DNA of 64,000 nucleotides from Rhizobium sp. 16-488-2b. Its GTDB lineage: Bacteria > Pseudomonadota > Alphaproteobacteria > Rhizobiales > Rhizobiaceae. A program made the position numbers and the translations under genes. The stretch is from positions 1 to 64,000 of the forward strand of contig NZ_JAGHMF010000008.1 in assembly GCF_017741815.1 (NCBI RefSeq). Reading direction: 5' to 3'. How positions within the stretch are numbered: position 1 is the stretch's first letter; each line of letters begins with the position of its first letter. Positions 15,959 to 25,358 of the stretch are shown one piece after another. The notes under the pieces are model-generated. The model had not been told where the DNA came from. It worked only from the letters and a program-made list of their open reading frames with translations, and ran no database searches.

Positions 15959-17728
15959 TTATCCCTTCACCAGCGGGCCGGGGTTGTTCACATAGGTCTG
16001 ATGAATGGCCTGTGCTGCGCGCACGGCGAGCGCCCCGACCGTCACCGTCGGGTTGTAGCCGCCGTTCATCGGGAAGGCGGAGGCGCCGACCACGAAGACG
16101 TTGTGAACGTCCCAGCTCTGCAGGAAGGGATTGAGCGCCGAGGTGGTCGGATCCGCGCCCATCACAGCCCCGCCGATCGTGTGCGAGGAGTGCTGCATGT
16201 AGGGGTTCCAGCTGTGTTCGGCCTGGTTGTCGACGATGATGTCCTGACCGCCCGCTTCACGCATGATCTCCACGGAGCGATCGACCGTGTATTTCAGCAT
16301 GTTCTTGTCGTTCTGGTTCCAGTCGAAGGTCAGGCGCAACAGCGGCTGGCCGTGACGGTCGCGGTAGTCCGGATCGAGATCCAGATAGGCATCGCGAACC
16401 GGCATGGACGTGCCCTGGATAAAGATGCCCGCGCCCTGATTGTAGTCGCGCGCATAGGCTTCCTTCCAGGCCGAGCCCCAACGCTTGGAACCGGGGCGCA
16501 GGTTGTTCATGTTCTGGATCGGGCGACCGTTGGTGGAATAGCCCATGATGCCGGCGCCGCCGATAAAATCGAGGCCGGAATGGTCGAAGTTGTCGCCGTT
16601 GAAATCGTCGATCTGCACGGCCAGCGCGCCGCCACCGATGAACGGGTTGGTGTATTTATCCGGGAAGAAACCGTTGACCGTGCCGCAGGTCTGATAGGTG
16701 TAGTTGCGACCGACGGTACCCTTGCCGGTGATCGGATCATATTGCTCGCCGATGCCCGAAAGCAGCATCAGGCGGACATTGTCCATCTGATAAGCGGTGA
16801 TGACGACGATATCGGCCGGCTGGAACCCTTCGGCACCTTCCTTGGTGATGAACTTCACGCCCTTTGCGGTCTTGCCGTCGTCATGCTTGACGGCATGCAG
16901 AACCTCGGTCTCGGTCAGAAGGGTGAAGTTCGGCCGACGCATCAGCGCCGGCAGGATACAGGCCTGCGGCGAGGATTTGGAAAAGTTGCCGCAACCGTGG
17001 AAGTCGCAGAAGCCGCAATAGGTGCAGGGCCCCATGGTCACGCCGAGCGGGTTCACGAATGCCTGGCTGATATTGCCGGCCGGAATGGTGAAGGGATTGT
17101 AGCCCATTCGGTCGGATGCTTCGCGGAACTCGCGCATCCAGAACGTGTCCTTCAGCGGCGGGGTCGGGTATTCGCGCGAACGCGGGCCTTCGAACGGGTT
17201 GCCGCCCGGCTTGATTTCACCGTTGATGTTGCCGGCAATGCCTGAGGTGCCGGCGATGCGCTCGAACCGGTCGTAATAGGGCTCCATGTCCTTGTAGGTT
17301 ACGCCCCAGTCCTGCAATTGCAGGCCCTCTCCCTTGGCGGCGCCATAGCGCTCGCGGGTCTGGGTAGCGATCTCGAAATCCCAGGGGGTAAAACGCCAGG
17401 ACATGCCGGCCCAGTGGGTGCCGGCGCCGCCGACATTCCAGCCGAACTGATAGGCCGACCAGTTGCGCACGGGTGCGGCCGTCTGGTCCATGCGATTGCG
17501 GAACGTGGTGGTTTCGACGCTCATAGGTTGCAGCAGCTCGCGGCGGGTGTGCCAGCGCAGCTCGTCCGGGTCGACGGCAGGCGGAAAGTCGGTGGAGGTG
17601 TCGCGCCATGCGCCGCGTTCGATCGCAACCACATTGAGGCCGGCGCGGGTCAGTTCCTCGGCCATGACCGAGCCGGACCAGCCCAGCCCACAGATGACCA
17701 CATCCGCCTTGGGACGTTCAATCGTCAT
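15959..17728 (-). CDS. GMC-family flavoprotein subunit, gluconate 2-dehydrogenase type
   Basis: The 589-residue large subunit has an N-terminal FAD Rossmann motif (VICGLGWSG, about 11-19) and C-terminal GMC motifs including SSHTIGGAVMG, with active-site His residues in the last third (NPYMQHSSH and MNGGYNPT). A cysteine-rich PCTYCGFC...GCG segment near the middle resembles the [3Fe-4S]-binding motif reported in FAD-dependent glucose and fructose dehydrogenases. It has no signal peptide and is expected to be co-exported with the Tat-signal subunit. AGGAG precedes the start. Substrate among gluconate, 2-ketogluconate, sorbitol or fructose cannot be decided from sequence. Confidence 0.9.
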   Translation of the reverse strand: MTIERPKADVVICGLGWSGSVMAEELTRAGLNVVAIERGAWRDTSTDFPPAVDPDELRWHTRRELLQPMSVETTTFRNRMDQTAAPVRNWSAYQFGWNVGGAGTHWAGMSWRFTPWDFEIATQTRERYGAAKGEGLQLQDWGVTYKDMEPYYDRFERIAGTSGIAGNINGEIKPGGNPFEGPRSREYPTPPLKDTFWMREFREASDRMGYNPFTIPAGNISQAFVNPLGVTMGPCTYCGFCDFHGCGNFSKSSPQACILPALMRRPNFTLLTETEVLHAVKHDDGKTAKGVKFITKEGAEGFQPADIVVITAYQMDNVRLMLLSGIGEQYDPITGKGTVGRNYTYQTCGTVNGFFPDKYTNPFIGGGALAVQIDDFNGDNFDHSGLDFIGGAGIMGYSTNGRPIQNMNNLRPGSKRWGSAWKEAYARDYNQGAGIFIQGTSMPVRDAYLDLDPDYRDRHGQPLLRLTFDWNQNDKNMLKYTVDRSVEIMREAGGQDIIVDNQAEHSWNPYMQHSSHTIGGAVMGADPTTSALNPFLQSWDVHNVFVVGASAFPMNGGYNPTVTVGALAVRAAQAIHQTYVNNPGPLVKG

Positions 17729-17750
17729 AATTTTTCTCCTGAAGGGGATA

Positions 17751-18482
17751 TCAGTCGTTGGGGATCAGGCTGACCGGAACGAGGTTCAGGTTCTCACCGC
17801 GCTTCTCGATATACGGACGGTAGTCGTAACGAGCGCCCGGGAAGCCGATCATCTTCCAGCCAACCATGTCGCGGTTGCCGCCGTAGATCGGGTCGGCCAG
17901 ATATCCCTCGCGGGCGTTCTGCAGCATGAGCTCGAAGAACCACTTGCCCTGAACGCCGTTCGGCAGTTCGATCTTGCCTTCTTCAAGCCCGGCAAGGATC
18001 TCGTCTATGCGGTCGGGCGACAGGGCATGGAATGCAACGCCGTCGGTTGCCTGCGCATAGGCTTCGAGCGCCTTCAGGCCAGCCTCGTAACGCTGGCGCG
18101 GCGTCTGGGTAAACTGCGGCGAACCCATGATCGCCTCTTCGGTTTCCGGACGAACCGGCCCTTCGAGATAAAGGGCGCGACCCTCGCCGTAATGTCCGGC
18201 AAGCTGGTCGTCCAGGAACTCAAGACAGCCCGCTTCGCTGGCGGAGGGGCCGAACTTGTCACTCGGGATCATGCGGTCGAAGACGGCGGCCAGTGTCTTG
18301 CGGTCATTTTCCTCGCGGAACACGCGGAACGAACCGCCTTTCATGGCGGGCTTTGGCAGGTGATCCGGCGACATCGAGGTCTGGGTCGGGAAACCCTTCA
18401 TTTCTACGGCGGCCGACGGTGAAACCAGAGCCGAGGTGGTGACTGCCGCTCCGAAAGAGCGAAGCAGGTCTCTACGCTTCAT
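17751..18482 (-). CDS. Tat-exported small subunit (gluconate 2-dehydrogenase subunit 3 family)
   Basis: The 243-residue protein opens with a twin-arginine signal (MKRRDLLRSFG, then an Ala/Val-rich core to about residue 26) and belongs to the gluconate 2-dehydrogenase subunit 3 family, with core FDRMIPSDKFGPSASEAG. In such complexes this subunit chaperones the GMC subunit through the Tat pathway. AAGGA lies upstream of ATG 18482. First gene of the three-gene minus-strand operon, 22 bp before the flavoprotein. Confidence 0.88.
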   Translation of the reverse strand: MKRRDLLRSFGAAVTTSALVSPSAAVEMKGFPTQTSMSPDHLPKPAMKGGSFRVFREENDRKTLAAVFDRMIPSDKFGPSASEAGCLEFLDDQLAGHYGEGRALYLEGPVRPETEEAIMGSPQFTQTPRQRYEAGLKALEAYAQATDGVAFHALSPDRIDEILAGLEEGKIELPNGVQGKWFFELMLQNAREGYLADPIYGGNRDMVGWKMIGFPGARYDYRPYIEKRGENLNLVPVSLIPND

Positions 18483-18858
18483 GTATCATTCCTTTCAAGA
18501 TTAGCTCGGACGCGGAGGCACGCAAAGGCAATCGCGCGCCGCTGGGAGGGCGACGCGCGTGGCGAAATGAGGCCGTGTCCGACAGGAAACTGGGTTAATT
18601 GAAGGAGCGGATATGTGTGGTCAAAGAAGTCTCTCAAAACATGTCTGCACTGCGCTAATTGGGCGCATGGCGGCTGGCAAGTCACCAGAATTTGACACAT
18701 GCAAATTCCCTCAAGATGAAGGTATTTCCCTCATTCTATGCCGTCTTTCTGATGGCGTGGGCTGTCTAGAGCGATTGCCGAGATCATCGAACACACTGTC
18801 AGGCAAACTGCGTTTGACGGCGCGGACCAATCCTCTTTAAGGAGGCGCGGTCCATTTG
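18483..18858. other. Divergent intergenic region, dehydrogenase operon / LacI-type gene
   Basis: A 376-bp gap with no supported gene. It must contain the promoters of the minus-strand dehydrogenase operon and of the plus-strand LacI-type regulator. A TTGACA at 18692-18697 is visible but lacks a convincing -10, and I found no clear LacI palindrome. Confidence 0.5.
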
Positions 18859-19899
18859 ATGAAGGTAATCAACGTGCCGCGCCACAAAACCATTGATGAT
18901 CTCGCTCGCGAAGCGCAGGTAAGTGTCTCCACGATCGATCGTATTCTCAGCGGCCGCGGCCAGGTGAAGCCGACAACGATCGAGCATGTTCTGGCGGTTG
19001 CCGAGCAGATCGGTTTTTACGCAGTGGAAAGCATTCGCAGCAGGCTTGTGCTGGACGCCCCGGAACGCCGGTTCGGCTTTCTCCTGAACAGCGCGGACCG
19101 GCAGCTTTATCGCGATCTGGCGGAGGAATTGTCGGGATCGGCACGCAAGGCCGTGAACCTGCGCGGGCAGGCCGTGGTGCGGCATCTGAACGATACTGAT
19201 CCGGAAAATGCTGCAAGGGCGCTGTTGGAACTGGGCGAGCAATGCGATGTGATCGCCTGCGTTTGCGTGGATCACCCGGCCGTCAGCACCGCTGTGGGCG
19301 AACTGGAGCGTCGCGGCGTCCCTGTCATCACCATGATTTCGGACATTTCTTCGCCGGCCAGGATCGGTTTTGTCGGCTCCAACGACTGGCAGCTGGGCCG
19401 CACGGCTGGCTGGTTCTGTCATCGCGTCATCCGGAGCGGCAAGGTCGCGGTGCTGACCGGTTCGGAGCGGTACACCTGCCAGCAGGTTCATGATGCGAGT
19501 TTTCGTGGTTTTCTGCGATCTCAGCAAGCGGATTTCACCCTGCTCGAATCGCGCGTCACCCATGAGGACGACAGTGCCGCCGAGGCCATCACCCGCAGCC
19601 TTCTCGATGAGCATGCCGATCTCGCCGCTCTATTCGTTGCCGGCGGCGGCCTCGATGGTGTCTGTATGGAATTGCTGAGGCGCGGCCGAAAGGATGTGAT
19701 GGTGATTGGTTGCGAAATGACCGGCCGCACGCGCAGTCGGCTGTCGTCGGGTGAAATCGACGTCATTCTTGCCCACCCGGTCGATGAGATCGCACGGCGT
19801 ACCGTGCAGGCAATGATCAAGTTGATCACATCGCCAACACCGCATCAGCCTTTCCAGACCATCGTGCCGTTTGCCGTCGTCGTCACCGAGAACTGCTAG
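18859..19899 (+). CDS. LacI-family transcriptional regulator
   Basis: The 346-residue protein has a LacI-type helix-turn-helix at about 9-54 (TIDDLAREAQVSVSTIDRIL, then a hinge) and a periplasmic-binding-protein-like sensor domain (about 65-345, with FVGSNDWQLGRTAGWF). ATG 18859 follows AAGGAGG; an adjacent TTG at 18856 is unlikely. Divergent from the Tat/GMC/cytochrome dehydrogenase operon, so a sugar or sugar acid oxidised by that complex is its likeliest effector. This assignment is inferred from position. Confidence 0.85.
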   Translation: MKVINVPRHKTIDDLAREAQVSVSTIDRILSGRGQVKPTTIEHVLAVAEQIGFYAVESIRSRLVLDAPERRFGFLLNSADRQLYRDLAEELSGSARKAVNLRGQAVVRHLNDTDPENAARALLELGEQCDVIACVCVDHPAVSTAVGELERRGVPVITMISDISSPARIGFVGSNDWQLGRTAGWFCHRVIRSGKVAVLTGSERYTCQQVHDASFRGFLRSQQADFTLLESRVTHEDDSAAEAITRSLLDEHADLAALFVAGGGLDGVCMELLRRGRKDVMVIGCEMTGRTRSRLSSGEIDVILAHPVDEIARRTVQAMIKLITSPTPHQPFQTIVPFAVVVTENC

Positions 19900-20015
19900 G
19901 CAAATTGCTTCTCCAATTGCGTCAGATGTCTGCGCGCATGATCGACAAGATGGATCACGGCGCGCGGCCGATGGTCAGGAGCCTGCAGGATTGCCTGGGT
20001 TTCGCGCTCACCAGC
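19896..20015 (-). pseudogene. Possible C-terminal scrap of a GntR/FCD regulator
   Basis: A 40-codon minus-strand open stretch, bounded upstream by a stop, reads ERETQAILQAPDHRPRAVIH and continues LVDHARRHL; the spacing of AIL, Asp, Ala and His residues resembles the final two helices of an FCD effector domain. No start codon, no DNA-binding part and no upstream continuation exist. The match is short and could be chance. Confidence 0.25.
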
Positions 20016-20341
20016 ACCCTAGCCGGGCAAGATGTCAACCAATCGCCCGTCTGAAGCATGCTTGCGCTTTGGAGAAGCTCGGTAGCGCTTGAGCGCCCCG
20101 ATACGCACTGACGCCAACAGCTTTCAGAACTGATGTGCAAGCTGCGTTTCTCTATTACTTATTCCTTCGATTTTTACGTCGGCCGATCCCGCCGGATGAT
20201 CAGAAGTTTCGCATCCAATCGCTTAAGCATATGTATATATTACGTCATTTATTTCAATAAAGGATCGCTCAAGCGTTCAAAACAGGAATATTGACAAAGA
20301 TCGGCCACTTGATTACTAGTATGCAAGAGGAGAAACATGCG
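19900..20341. other. Intergenic region before the hexuronate-type operon
   Basis: A 442-bp gap. Apart from the possible FCD scrap, its left half shows nothing I can name. The right half is AT-rich (20215-20265) and leads into the promoter/operator at 20291-20327. Confidence 0.5.
20291..20327 (+). promoter_or_regulatory. Promoter and palindromic operator of the GntR-led operon
   Basis: TTGACA (20291-20296), a 17-bp spacer and TACTAG (20314-20319) make a good sigma-70 promoter 23 bp before the GntR start. The -10 lies inside a 20-bp imperfect palindrome (20308-20327) with CTTG and CAAG arms around TACTAGTA. Position over the -10 suits an autoregulatory GntR repressor site controlling the following genes. 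Confidence 0.6.
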
Positions 20342-21058
20342 ATGAACGAAGTGACGATGCCCCGCTCTGGACCTGTTGCGCGCGAGATTTACGCCGCATT
20401 GCGCCAGCGCATCATGGCCGCTCAACTCATGCCTGGCACCGCAATTTCTGAAGTGCAGTTCTCTGAGCAACTCGGCGTCAGTCGTACTCCTGTCCGGGAG
20501 GTTTTCCGGCGCCTTGCCGACGAGGGACTGCTCCGCATCGTGCCGCAGGTTGGCACTTTCGTTGCTCCGATCCAATTGCGCGCTGTCTATGACAGCCAGT
20601 TTGTACGCGAAACGTTGGAATGCCGGACGATTGTTCTCGCGGCGGGCAACATGAGCATTCAAGCCGCCGATGACCTTCAGGATTTCCTGACGCTGCAGAA
20701 GCGCGCCATTCGCGATAACGACCTCGAAAAGTTCTTCGATGCCGATGATCGGATGCATACCTACCTTATCGGGCTCGGCGGCTATCCGGCAATTTGGGAG
20801 CTCATCCAGGGTGTGAAAGCACAGCTCGACCGTGTGCGCTATCTGTCACTTGAGAGCGGTGATTGGCTAAATCGCATTTTTGATCAACACGAGATGATCG
20901 TTTCTCGCGTTATTGAAGCAGATACGACGGGTGCCGAAGCCGCCATGCGCGAGCATCTGCAATCAGTATTTTTGACAATCGAAAAGCTCGCGGAAAACAG
21001 GCCCGAGTTGTTCGAGGGAAATATGGGAACGTCGACCACACCAATATCCACGTCATAA
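20342..21058 (+). CDS. GntR-family (FCD) transcriptional regulator
   Basis: The 238-residue protein has a winged helix at about 5-75 (AREIYAALRQRIMAAQLMPG, then SEQLGVSRTPVREVFRRLADEG) and an all-helical FCD ligand-binding domain (about 85-220) whose metal or ligand residues include the Asp/His of FFDADDRMHTY and the His in DQHEMIV. GAGGAG upstream supports ATG 20342 over ATG 20291 or 20321. FCD regulators often sense sugar acids. First gene ahead of an ABC importer and UxuA/UxuB, and probably controls them and itself. Confidence 0.88.
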   Translation: MNEVTMPRSGPVAREIYAALRQRIMAAQLMPGTAISEVQFSEQLGVSRTPVREVFRRLADEGLLRIVPQVGTFVAPIQLRAVYDSQFVRETLECRTIVLAAGNMSIQAADDLQDFLTLQKRAIRDNDLEKFFDADDRMHTYLIGLGGYPAIWELIQGVKAQLDRVRYLSLESGDWLNRIFDQHEMIVSRVIEADTTGAEAAMREHLQSVFLTIEKLAENRPELFEGNMGTSTTPISTS

Positions 21059-21078
21059 ACTTAACTCGGGAGGAAAAC

Positions 21079-21915
21079 ATGTTGGGTTTGAAAGTTCTTT
21101 CTGCATTGACGCTTGCGGCATCGATTGTCGTATCGGGAGGCATCGCGAAAGCGGCAGACGTACCGGCGGCAGGTGCCAGCCCGCGCATCGACGCGATCAA
21201 GAAAGCGGGCGTTCTGCGTGTAGGCGTTCTCGCCAATACGCCTTGGCTTGTCGAGAACACGACTGGCTCTGGAGAGCCATGGGAAGGCCCGGCCTGGCTG
21301 CTCGCTCAGGAGTATGCCACCCAACTCGGCGTGAAGCTTCAGCCGGTGCCGGTAAGCCACGAAACGAAAGTACCGGTCCTTGCCTCCAATCAGGTCGATC
21401 TCAGCATCACCCCGCTCGCTGAAACACCCGAACGCCTGAAAGTGGTCGACTTCGTGCTTTATTCGAAAACGAGCGTCTGCATATTCGGCCGCAAGGACAA
21501 CAAGAAATTCTCCGAAGCCGCATCGGTCGACGCGGTCAACGCGCCCGACTTCACCGTTGCCTACTTTATCGGTGGAGCTGAAGAGAACTGGGTCAAGGAA
21601 CGCTTCCCGAACGCGAAGCTGCGTGGCGTCACCTCGTCCAGCGCGCCGGCGCCGATCGAAGAGATCATGGCCAAGCGCGCCGATGCAGCCGCAATCAATC
21701 GCGTCCAGTGGGTTCTTCTAAACAAGAAGGTTCCCGGCCTGACTGCTCTCCCCAAGGAGAACAACTGCCAGGACTCCAACGAGAAGGCAGCGCCTGTCGG
21801 CCTGGCAATCGACAAGGGCCAGGACGTCTTCCTCGAGTGGCTGCGCGCCGTCGAAAAGGACATGCAGCCGAAATTGACGGCTGATGAAGCGCGCACTGTG
21901 GAGACGATGAAGTAA
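21079..21915 (+). CDS. ABC transporter periplasmic substrate-binding protein (polar amino acid type)
   Basis: The 278-residue SBP_bac_3 family protein has a signal peptide with likely cleavage after AKA near residue 24 and the family core AIKKAGVLRVGVLANTPW. GGGAGGA lies just upstream of the start. Proteins of this type usually bind amino acids or opines, but the downstream enzymes handle uronic/aldonic acids, so the ligand may be a sugar acid or amino-sugar acid. A stable hairpin separates it from the permease genes. Confidence 0.85.
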   Translation: MLGLKVLSALTLAASIVVSGGIAKAADVPAAGASPRIDAIKKAGVLRVGVLANTPWLVENTTGSGEPWEGPAWLLAQEYATQLGVKLQPVPVSHETKVPVLASNQVDLSITPLAETPERLKVVDFVLYSKTSVCIFGRKDNKKFSEAASVDAVNAPDFTVAYFIGGAEENWVKERFPNAKLRGVTSSSAPAPIEEIMAKRADAAAINRVQWVLLNKKVPGLTALPKENNCQDSNEKAAPVGLAIDKGQDVFLEWLRAVEKDMQPKLTADEARTVETMK

Positions 21916-21972
21916 TCGCAACTCGCCCGCGGTCGACACTCTCGGGCACCTTACCACCCTCTCTCTCATCTT

Positions 21973-21993
21973 CCGCGCCCCGTCGGGGCGCGG
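21973..21993 (+). other. Stem-loop between binding protein and permease genes
   Basis: CCGCGCCCCG (21973-21982) and CGGGGCGCGG (21984-21993) form a perfect 10-bp GC-rich palindrome. Such intercistronic hairpins in ABC operons commonly protect the 5' message, so the binding protein is made in excess over the membrane subunits. Confidence 0.6.
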
Positions 21994-22009
21994 GTCGGAG
22001 AACTGCGTC

Positions 22010-22675
22010 ATGGATTTTGATTTCTCGGCTGTCCTGGACAGCTGGCAATATCTCGCTGGCGGGCTCGGGCTCACACTGCTTCTAAGTGCATTGACAGTGA
22101 TACTGAGCCTGATCTGCGGAGTGGCTGTCGCGCTTGGGCGAATGTATGGCCCGAAATGGCTATCGATGCCCCTCGTCTTCTATATCGACTCCATGCGAGC
22201 CATTCCGGTTCTCGTGGTATTGGTCTGGATCTACTTCGCACTGCCGCTTCTGACCAACATCAACCTTCCGCCATTTTGGGCCGCGCTGGTTGCCCTGACA
22301 TTCCACATTTCAGCGTTCGTTGCCGAAATCGTGCGTGCTGGCATTGGCTCCGTCCGCGCAGGCCAGACTCAGGCCGGCCTGGTCCTTGGCATGTCGGAAG
22401 CTCAGGTGATGCGCAAGATCATCTTGCCGCAGGCCCTGATCCGCATGCTGCCGTCGATCGGCTCGATCATTTCGATCACCATCAAGGATACGGCCATCGC
22501 CGCAGTGATCGCGGTACCGGAACTGATGAAGCGTACGGAAACCGTTTCTGGCCAGAGTTTCCGGCCGATGGAGGCATTCACCGTCGCGATGGTGGTCTAC
22601 TTCCTGATCCTGTTTCCGGCCACGCGTCTCATCGACCTTTTCTACAAAAACATCGGCTATAGGGGACGCTCATGA
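22010..22675 (+). CDS. ABC transporter permease, polar amino acid type (first)
   Basis: A 221-residue inner-membrane protein of the HisM/GlnP family with about five transmembrane segments and the ATPase-coupling EAA loop (VRAGQTQAGLVLGMSEAQVM, near 118-137). It overlaps the next permease by four bases. Pairs with the second permease and the ATPase to form the importer fed by the binding protein at 21079. Confidence 0.88.
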   Translation: MDFDFSAVLDSWQYLAGGLGLTLLLSALTVILSLICGVAVALGRMYGPKWLSMPLVFYIDSMRAIPVLVVLVWIYFALPLLTNINLPPFWAALVALTFHISAFVAEIVRAGIGSVRAGQTQAGLVLGMSEAQVMRKIILPQALIRMLPSIGSIISITIKDTAIAAVIAVPELMKRTETVSGQSFRPMEAFTVAMVVYFLILFPATRLIDLFYKNIGYRGRS

Positions 22676-23331
22676 ACCTCGACTGGAGTGTCGTCTGGCA
22701 ATATTCGGGTGCTCTTGCTCAAGGCGTTGGCATTACGCTCGCCCTGACGTTCTGCACCATGCTGATCGCCATCCCCGGCGGTGTCGTTCTGGCTCTGATG
22801 CGCCTGTCGAGCAATCGACTCGTCAGCAGCCTGAGTGCCTGCTTCGTGGAATTCTTTCGCAATGTCCCGCTGATCCTGCTCGTCTACTGGACCTTCTATG
22901 TCTTGCCGGTGTTCACCGACGTGTCGCTATCGCCCTTTGCAACAGGTCTGCTGGCGCTATCGCTGAACGTGTCCGCCTATAACTCGGAAACCTTCCGCGC
23001 CGGCATCAACTCGATCCGAAAGGGACAGACCGAGGCCGCTCTCGCGCTCGGCATGAGCCAGACGGAAGCGATGATAAAGATCGTGTTGCCTCAGGCCGCG
23101 CGGCGCGTATTGCCGGTTCTCGCCAGCACATGGGTATCGCTGTTCAAGGATACGTCGCTGGTTTCGGTCATCGCCGTCGGTGATCTTGCCCACACTGCCC
23201 TGGAAGTTCGCGCACAAACCTTCCGGGTTCTGGAAATGCTGACCGCAATGGCGGTGATCTACTGGCTGCTGGGGTATCCGCAAGCCAAGCTGGTCGACCG
23301 CATCTACAAGAAATGGGGAGTGAAGGAATGA
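22672..23331 (+). CDS. ABC transporter permease, polar amino acid type (second)
   Basis: 219 residues, paralogous to the preceding permease, with the EAA loop [20 protein letters not shown] near 116-135. The start overlaps the previous stop and its own stop overlaps the ATPase start (ATGA), indicating translational coupling across the transporter genes. Confidence 0.88.
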   Translation: MNLDWSVVWQYSGALAQGVGITLALTFCTMLIAIPGGVVLALMRLSSNRLVSSLSACFVEFFRNVPLILLVYWTFYVLPVFTDVSLSPFATGLLALSLNVSAYNSETFRAGINSIRKGQTEAALALGMSQTEAMIKIVLPQAARRVLPVLASTWVSLFKDTSLVSVIAVGDLAHTALEVRAQTFRVLEMLTAMAVIYWLLGYPQAKLVDRIYKKWGVKE

Positions 23332-24113
23332 CTGCCATGGCCGCAGAACTCCAGAACCGCAAGAATGCCAATCAGACCCCGGTCGTTGAATATCGCGAAA
23401 TCCGGAAGCTCTACGGCGAATTCGTCGCAATCGGATCGGTTTCGGCGCGCGTCAACAAGGGTGAAGTCGTCTGCCTGATCGGACCATCGGGTTCCGGCAA
23501 ATCGACGCTTCTGCGCACGACCAATGCGCTCGAAGCGATCCAGGGCGGCGAAATCCTTATCGACGGCAAGCCTCTCCCGTCCAACAAGGCGGACATTCGT
23601 AAGGTCCGCCAGCAGATGGGCATGGTCTTCCAGAACTTCGAGCTATTCCCTCACAAGACCGTACTGGAGAACATCACCGTCGGCCCGCTTACCGTCTTGA
23701 AGGTCTCGGAAGAGGTCGCGCGCAAGCGCGCAGTTGCGTTGCTCGAAAAGGTCGGGCTCTCGGACAAGGCCGACAAATACCCGGCAAACCTCTCGGGTGG
23801 CCAGCAGCAGCGTGTGGCTATCGCCAGGGCTCTCGCGATGGAGCCGGAGGTCATGCTGTTTGACGAACCCACTTCAGCCCTCGACCCAGAGACCATCGGC
23901 GAGGTCTTGAACGTGATGAAGCGGCTCGCCGAAGAAGGCATGACGATGATCGTCGTCACGCATGAGATGACTTTCGCTCGCCGGGTTGCCGACTGGGTGG
24001 TCGTCTTCGACCGCGGCAGTATCGTCGAACAGGGGCCGCCTGCGCAGATTTTCGACAATCCGCAAGCCGAGCGCACACGCGACTTCCTCAGCCATCTCGG
24101 CTGGGACGGTTGA
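23328..24113 (+). CDS. ABC transporter ATP-binding protein, amino acid type
   Basis: 261 residues with Walker [11 protein letters not shown]-loop [10 protein letters not shown], signature LSGGQQQR, Walker [14 protein letters not shown] and switch His in VVTHEM. The ATG at 23328 overlaps the permease stop; the earlier ATG at 23313 adds five residues and would overlap further. Energises the polar-amino-acid-type importer of this operon. Confidence 0.9.
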   Translation: MTAMAAELQNRKNANQTPVVEYREIRKLYGEFVAIGSVSARVNKGEVVCLIGPSGSGKSTLLRTTNALEAIQGGEILIDGKPLPSNKADIRKVRQQMGMVFQNFELFPHKTVLENITVGPLTVLKVSEEVARKRAVALLEKVGLSDKADKYPANLSGGQQQRVAIARALAMEPEVMLFDEPTSALDPETIGEVLNVMKRLAEEGMTMIVVTHEMTFARRVADWVVVFDRGSIVEQGPPAQIFDNPQAERTRDFLSHLGWDG

Positions 24114-24159
24114 GTCATTGGCAATACGACCAGATATTTCAGACGCGGAGATTTTATAG

Positions 24160-25356
24160 ATGAGACATACGTGGCGATGGTTCGGACCTGTCGACAAGGT
24201 TCGTGTCGAGGATGCTGCGCAGGCCGGCGCTCATGGTATTGTCAGCTCACTCCATCACCTTCCTACCGGCTCGGTCTGGGCCACCGAGGAAATCGAGAAG
24301 CGCAAGCAGCAGATTCTTGCCGGCGGACTGTCATGGGATATTGTCGAGAGCATTCCGATCTCGGAAGACATCAAGACAGGAACGGGAGACTACAAGGCTC
24401 ATCTCGCCGCCTGGCAGGAAAACCTGCGGCGGCTGAAAGCCGCCGGCATCGAAACGATATGCTACAATTTCATGCCGGTTCTCGACTGGACGCGCACCGA
24501 TCTACGCTGGACAACGGCGAACGGCGCGAAAACGATGCGTTTCGATCTCATCGATTTCATCGCCTTCGATCTCCATATCCTGCAGCGGCCGGACGCCGAA
24601 GCCGATTACCAGGCCGATCTTGTTGCTGAAGCGTCCGAACGTTTCAAGACAATGTCGCCAGCCGACATCCGCTCCATATCCAACAATGTCGGTGCAGGCT
24701 TGCCTGGGTCCACGGAAGTGTATTCGCTCGACGAATTGCGCGCCCATTTGCGCCGGTATGCCGGCATTGATGCGGCCGCGTTGCAGAACCGGCTGATCGA
24801 TTTCCTTTCGGAAGTTGCTCCTGTTGCCGAAGAGCTTGGGATGCGGCTTTGTGCACACGGCGACGATCCTCCGTGGCCGCTGCTCGGCCTTCCACGGATC
24901 CTTTCCAAGCTCGAAGACTATGAAAAGGTCCTCGCCGCAGTTGATATGAAGGCCAACGGCGTCACCTTCTGCACCGGCTCGCTCGGTGCGCGTTCCGCCA
25001 ACGACTTGCCGGCGATGATCCGCAAACTCGCCCCGCGCCTCCATTTCCTGCATCTGCGCAACGTAAAGCGGGAAGATGCCGGCACTCCCTGCTCGTTCTA
25101 TGAAGACGAGCATCTGGAAGGTGATACCGATATGGTCGCCGTCGTCGCCGCGGTGCTTGAGGAAGAAAAACGTCGCAAGGCCGAAGGCCGTGCCGATAAT
25201 CAGATCCCTATGCGTCCCGACCACGGCCAGGAAATCCTCGATGACCTGACGCGCGGTGCGCAGCCCGGTTACCCGGCGATCGGACGCCTGAAAGGCCTTG
25301 CGGAATTGCGCGGGATCGAGCGTGCGCTTTCGCATTCCTCGCATGGGATGAACTAG
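24160..25356 (+). CDS. uxuA: Mannonate dehydratase
   Basis: A 398-residue TIM-barrel enzyme of the UxuA family. The N-terminal MRHTWRWFGP, VSSLHHLPTG and metal-site segments (LCAHGDDPP, HLRNVKRED, MRPDHGQEI) match the family, which dehydrates D-mannonate to 2-keto-3-deoxy-gluconate. It starts 46 bp after the ATPase and ends two bases before uxuB. Together with the next gene it forms the fructuronate-to-KDG branch of hexuronate catabolism. Confidence 0.92.
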   Translation: MRHTWRWFGPVDKVRVEDAAQAGAHGIVSSLHHLPTGSVWATEEIEKRKQQILAGGLSWDIVESIPISEDIKTGTGDYKAHLAAWQENLRRLKAAGIETICYNFMPVLDWTRTDLRWTTANGAKTMRFDLIDFIAFDLHILQRPDAEADYQADLVAEASERFKTMSPADIRSISNNVGAGLPGSTEVYSLDELRAHLRRYAGIDAAALQNRLIDFLSEVAPVAEELGMRLCAHGDDPPWPLLGLPRILSKLEDYEKVLAAVDMKANGVTFCTGSLGARSANDLPAMIRKLAPRLHFLHLRNVKREDAGTPCSFYEDEHLEGDTDMVAVVAAVLEEEKRRKAEGRADNQIPMRPDHGQEILDDLTRGAQPGYPAIGRLKGLAELRGIERALSHSSHGMN

Positions 25357-25358
25357 AC

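Noticed and set aside
14818..17245. Long plus-strand frames (up to about 500 codons) across the dehydrogenase operon
   Set aside because: They are shadows of the cytochrome c and GMC genes, whose haem and FAD motifs establish the minus-strand reading.
18692..18720. TTGACA element before the LacI-type gene
   Set aside because: No acceptable -10 at 16-18 bp spacing, so not reported as a promoter.
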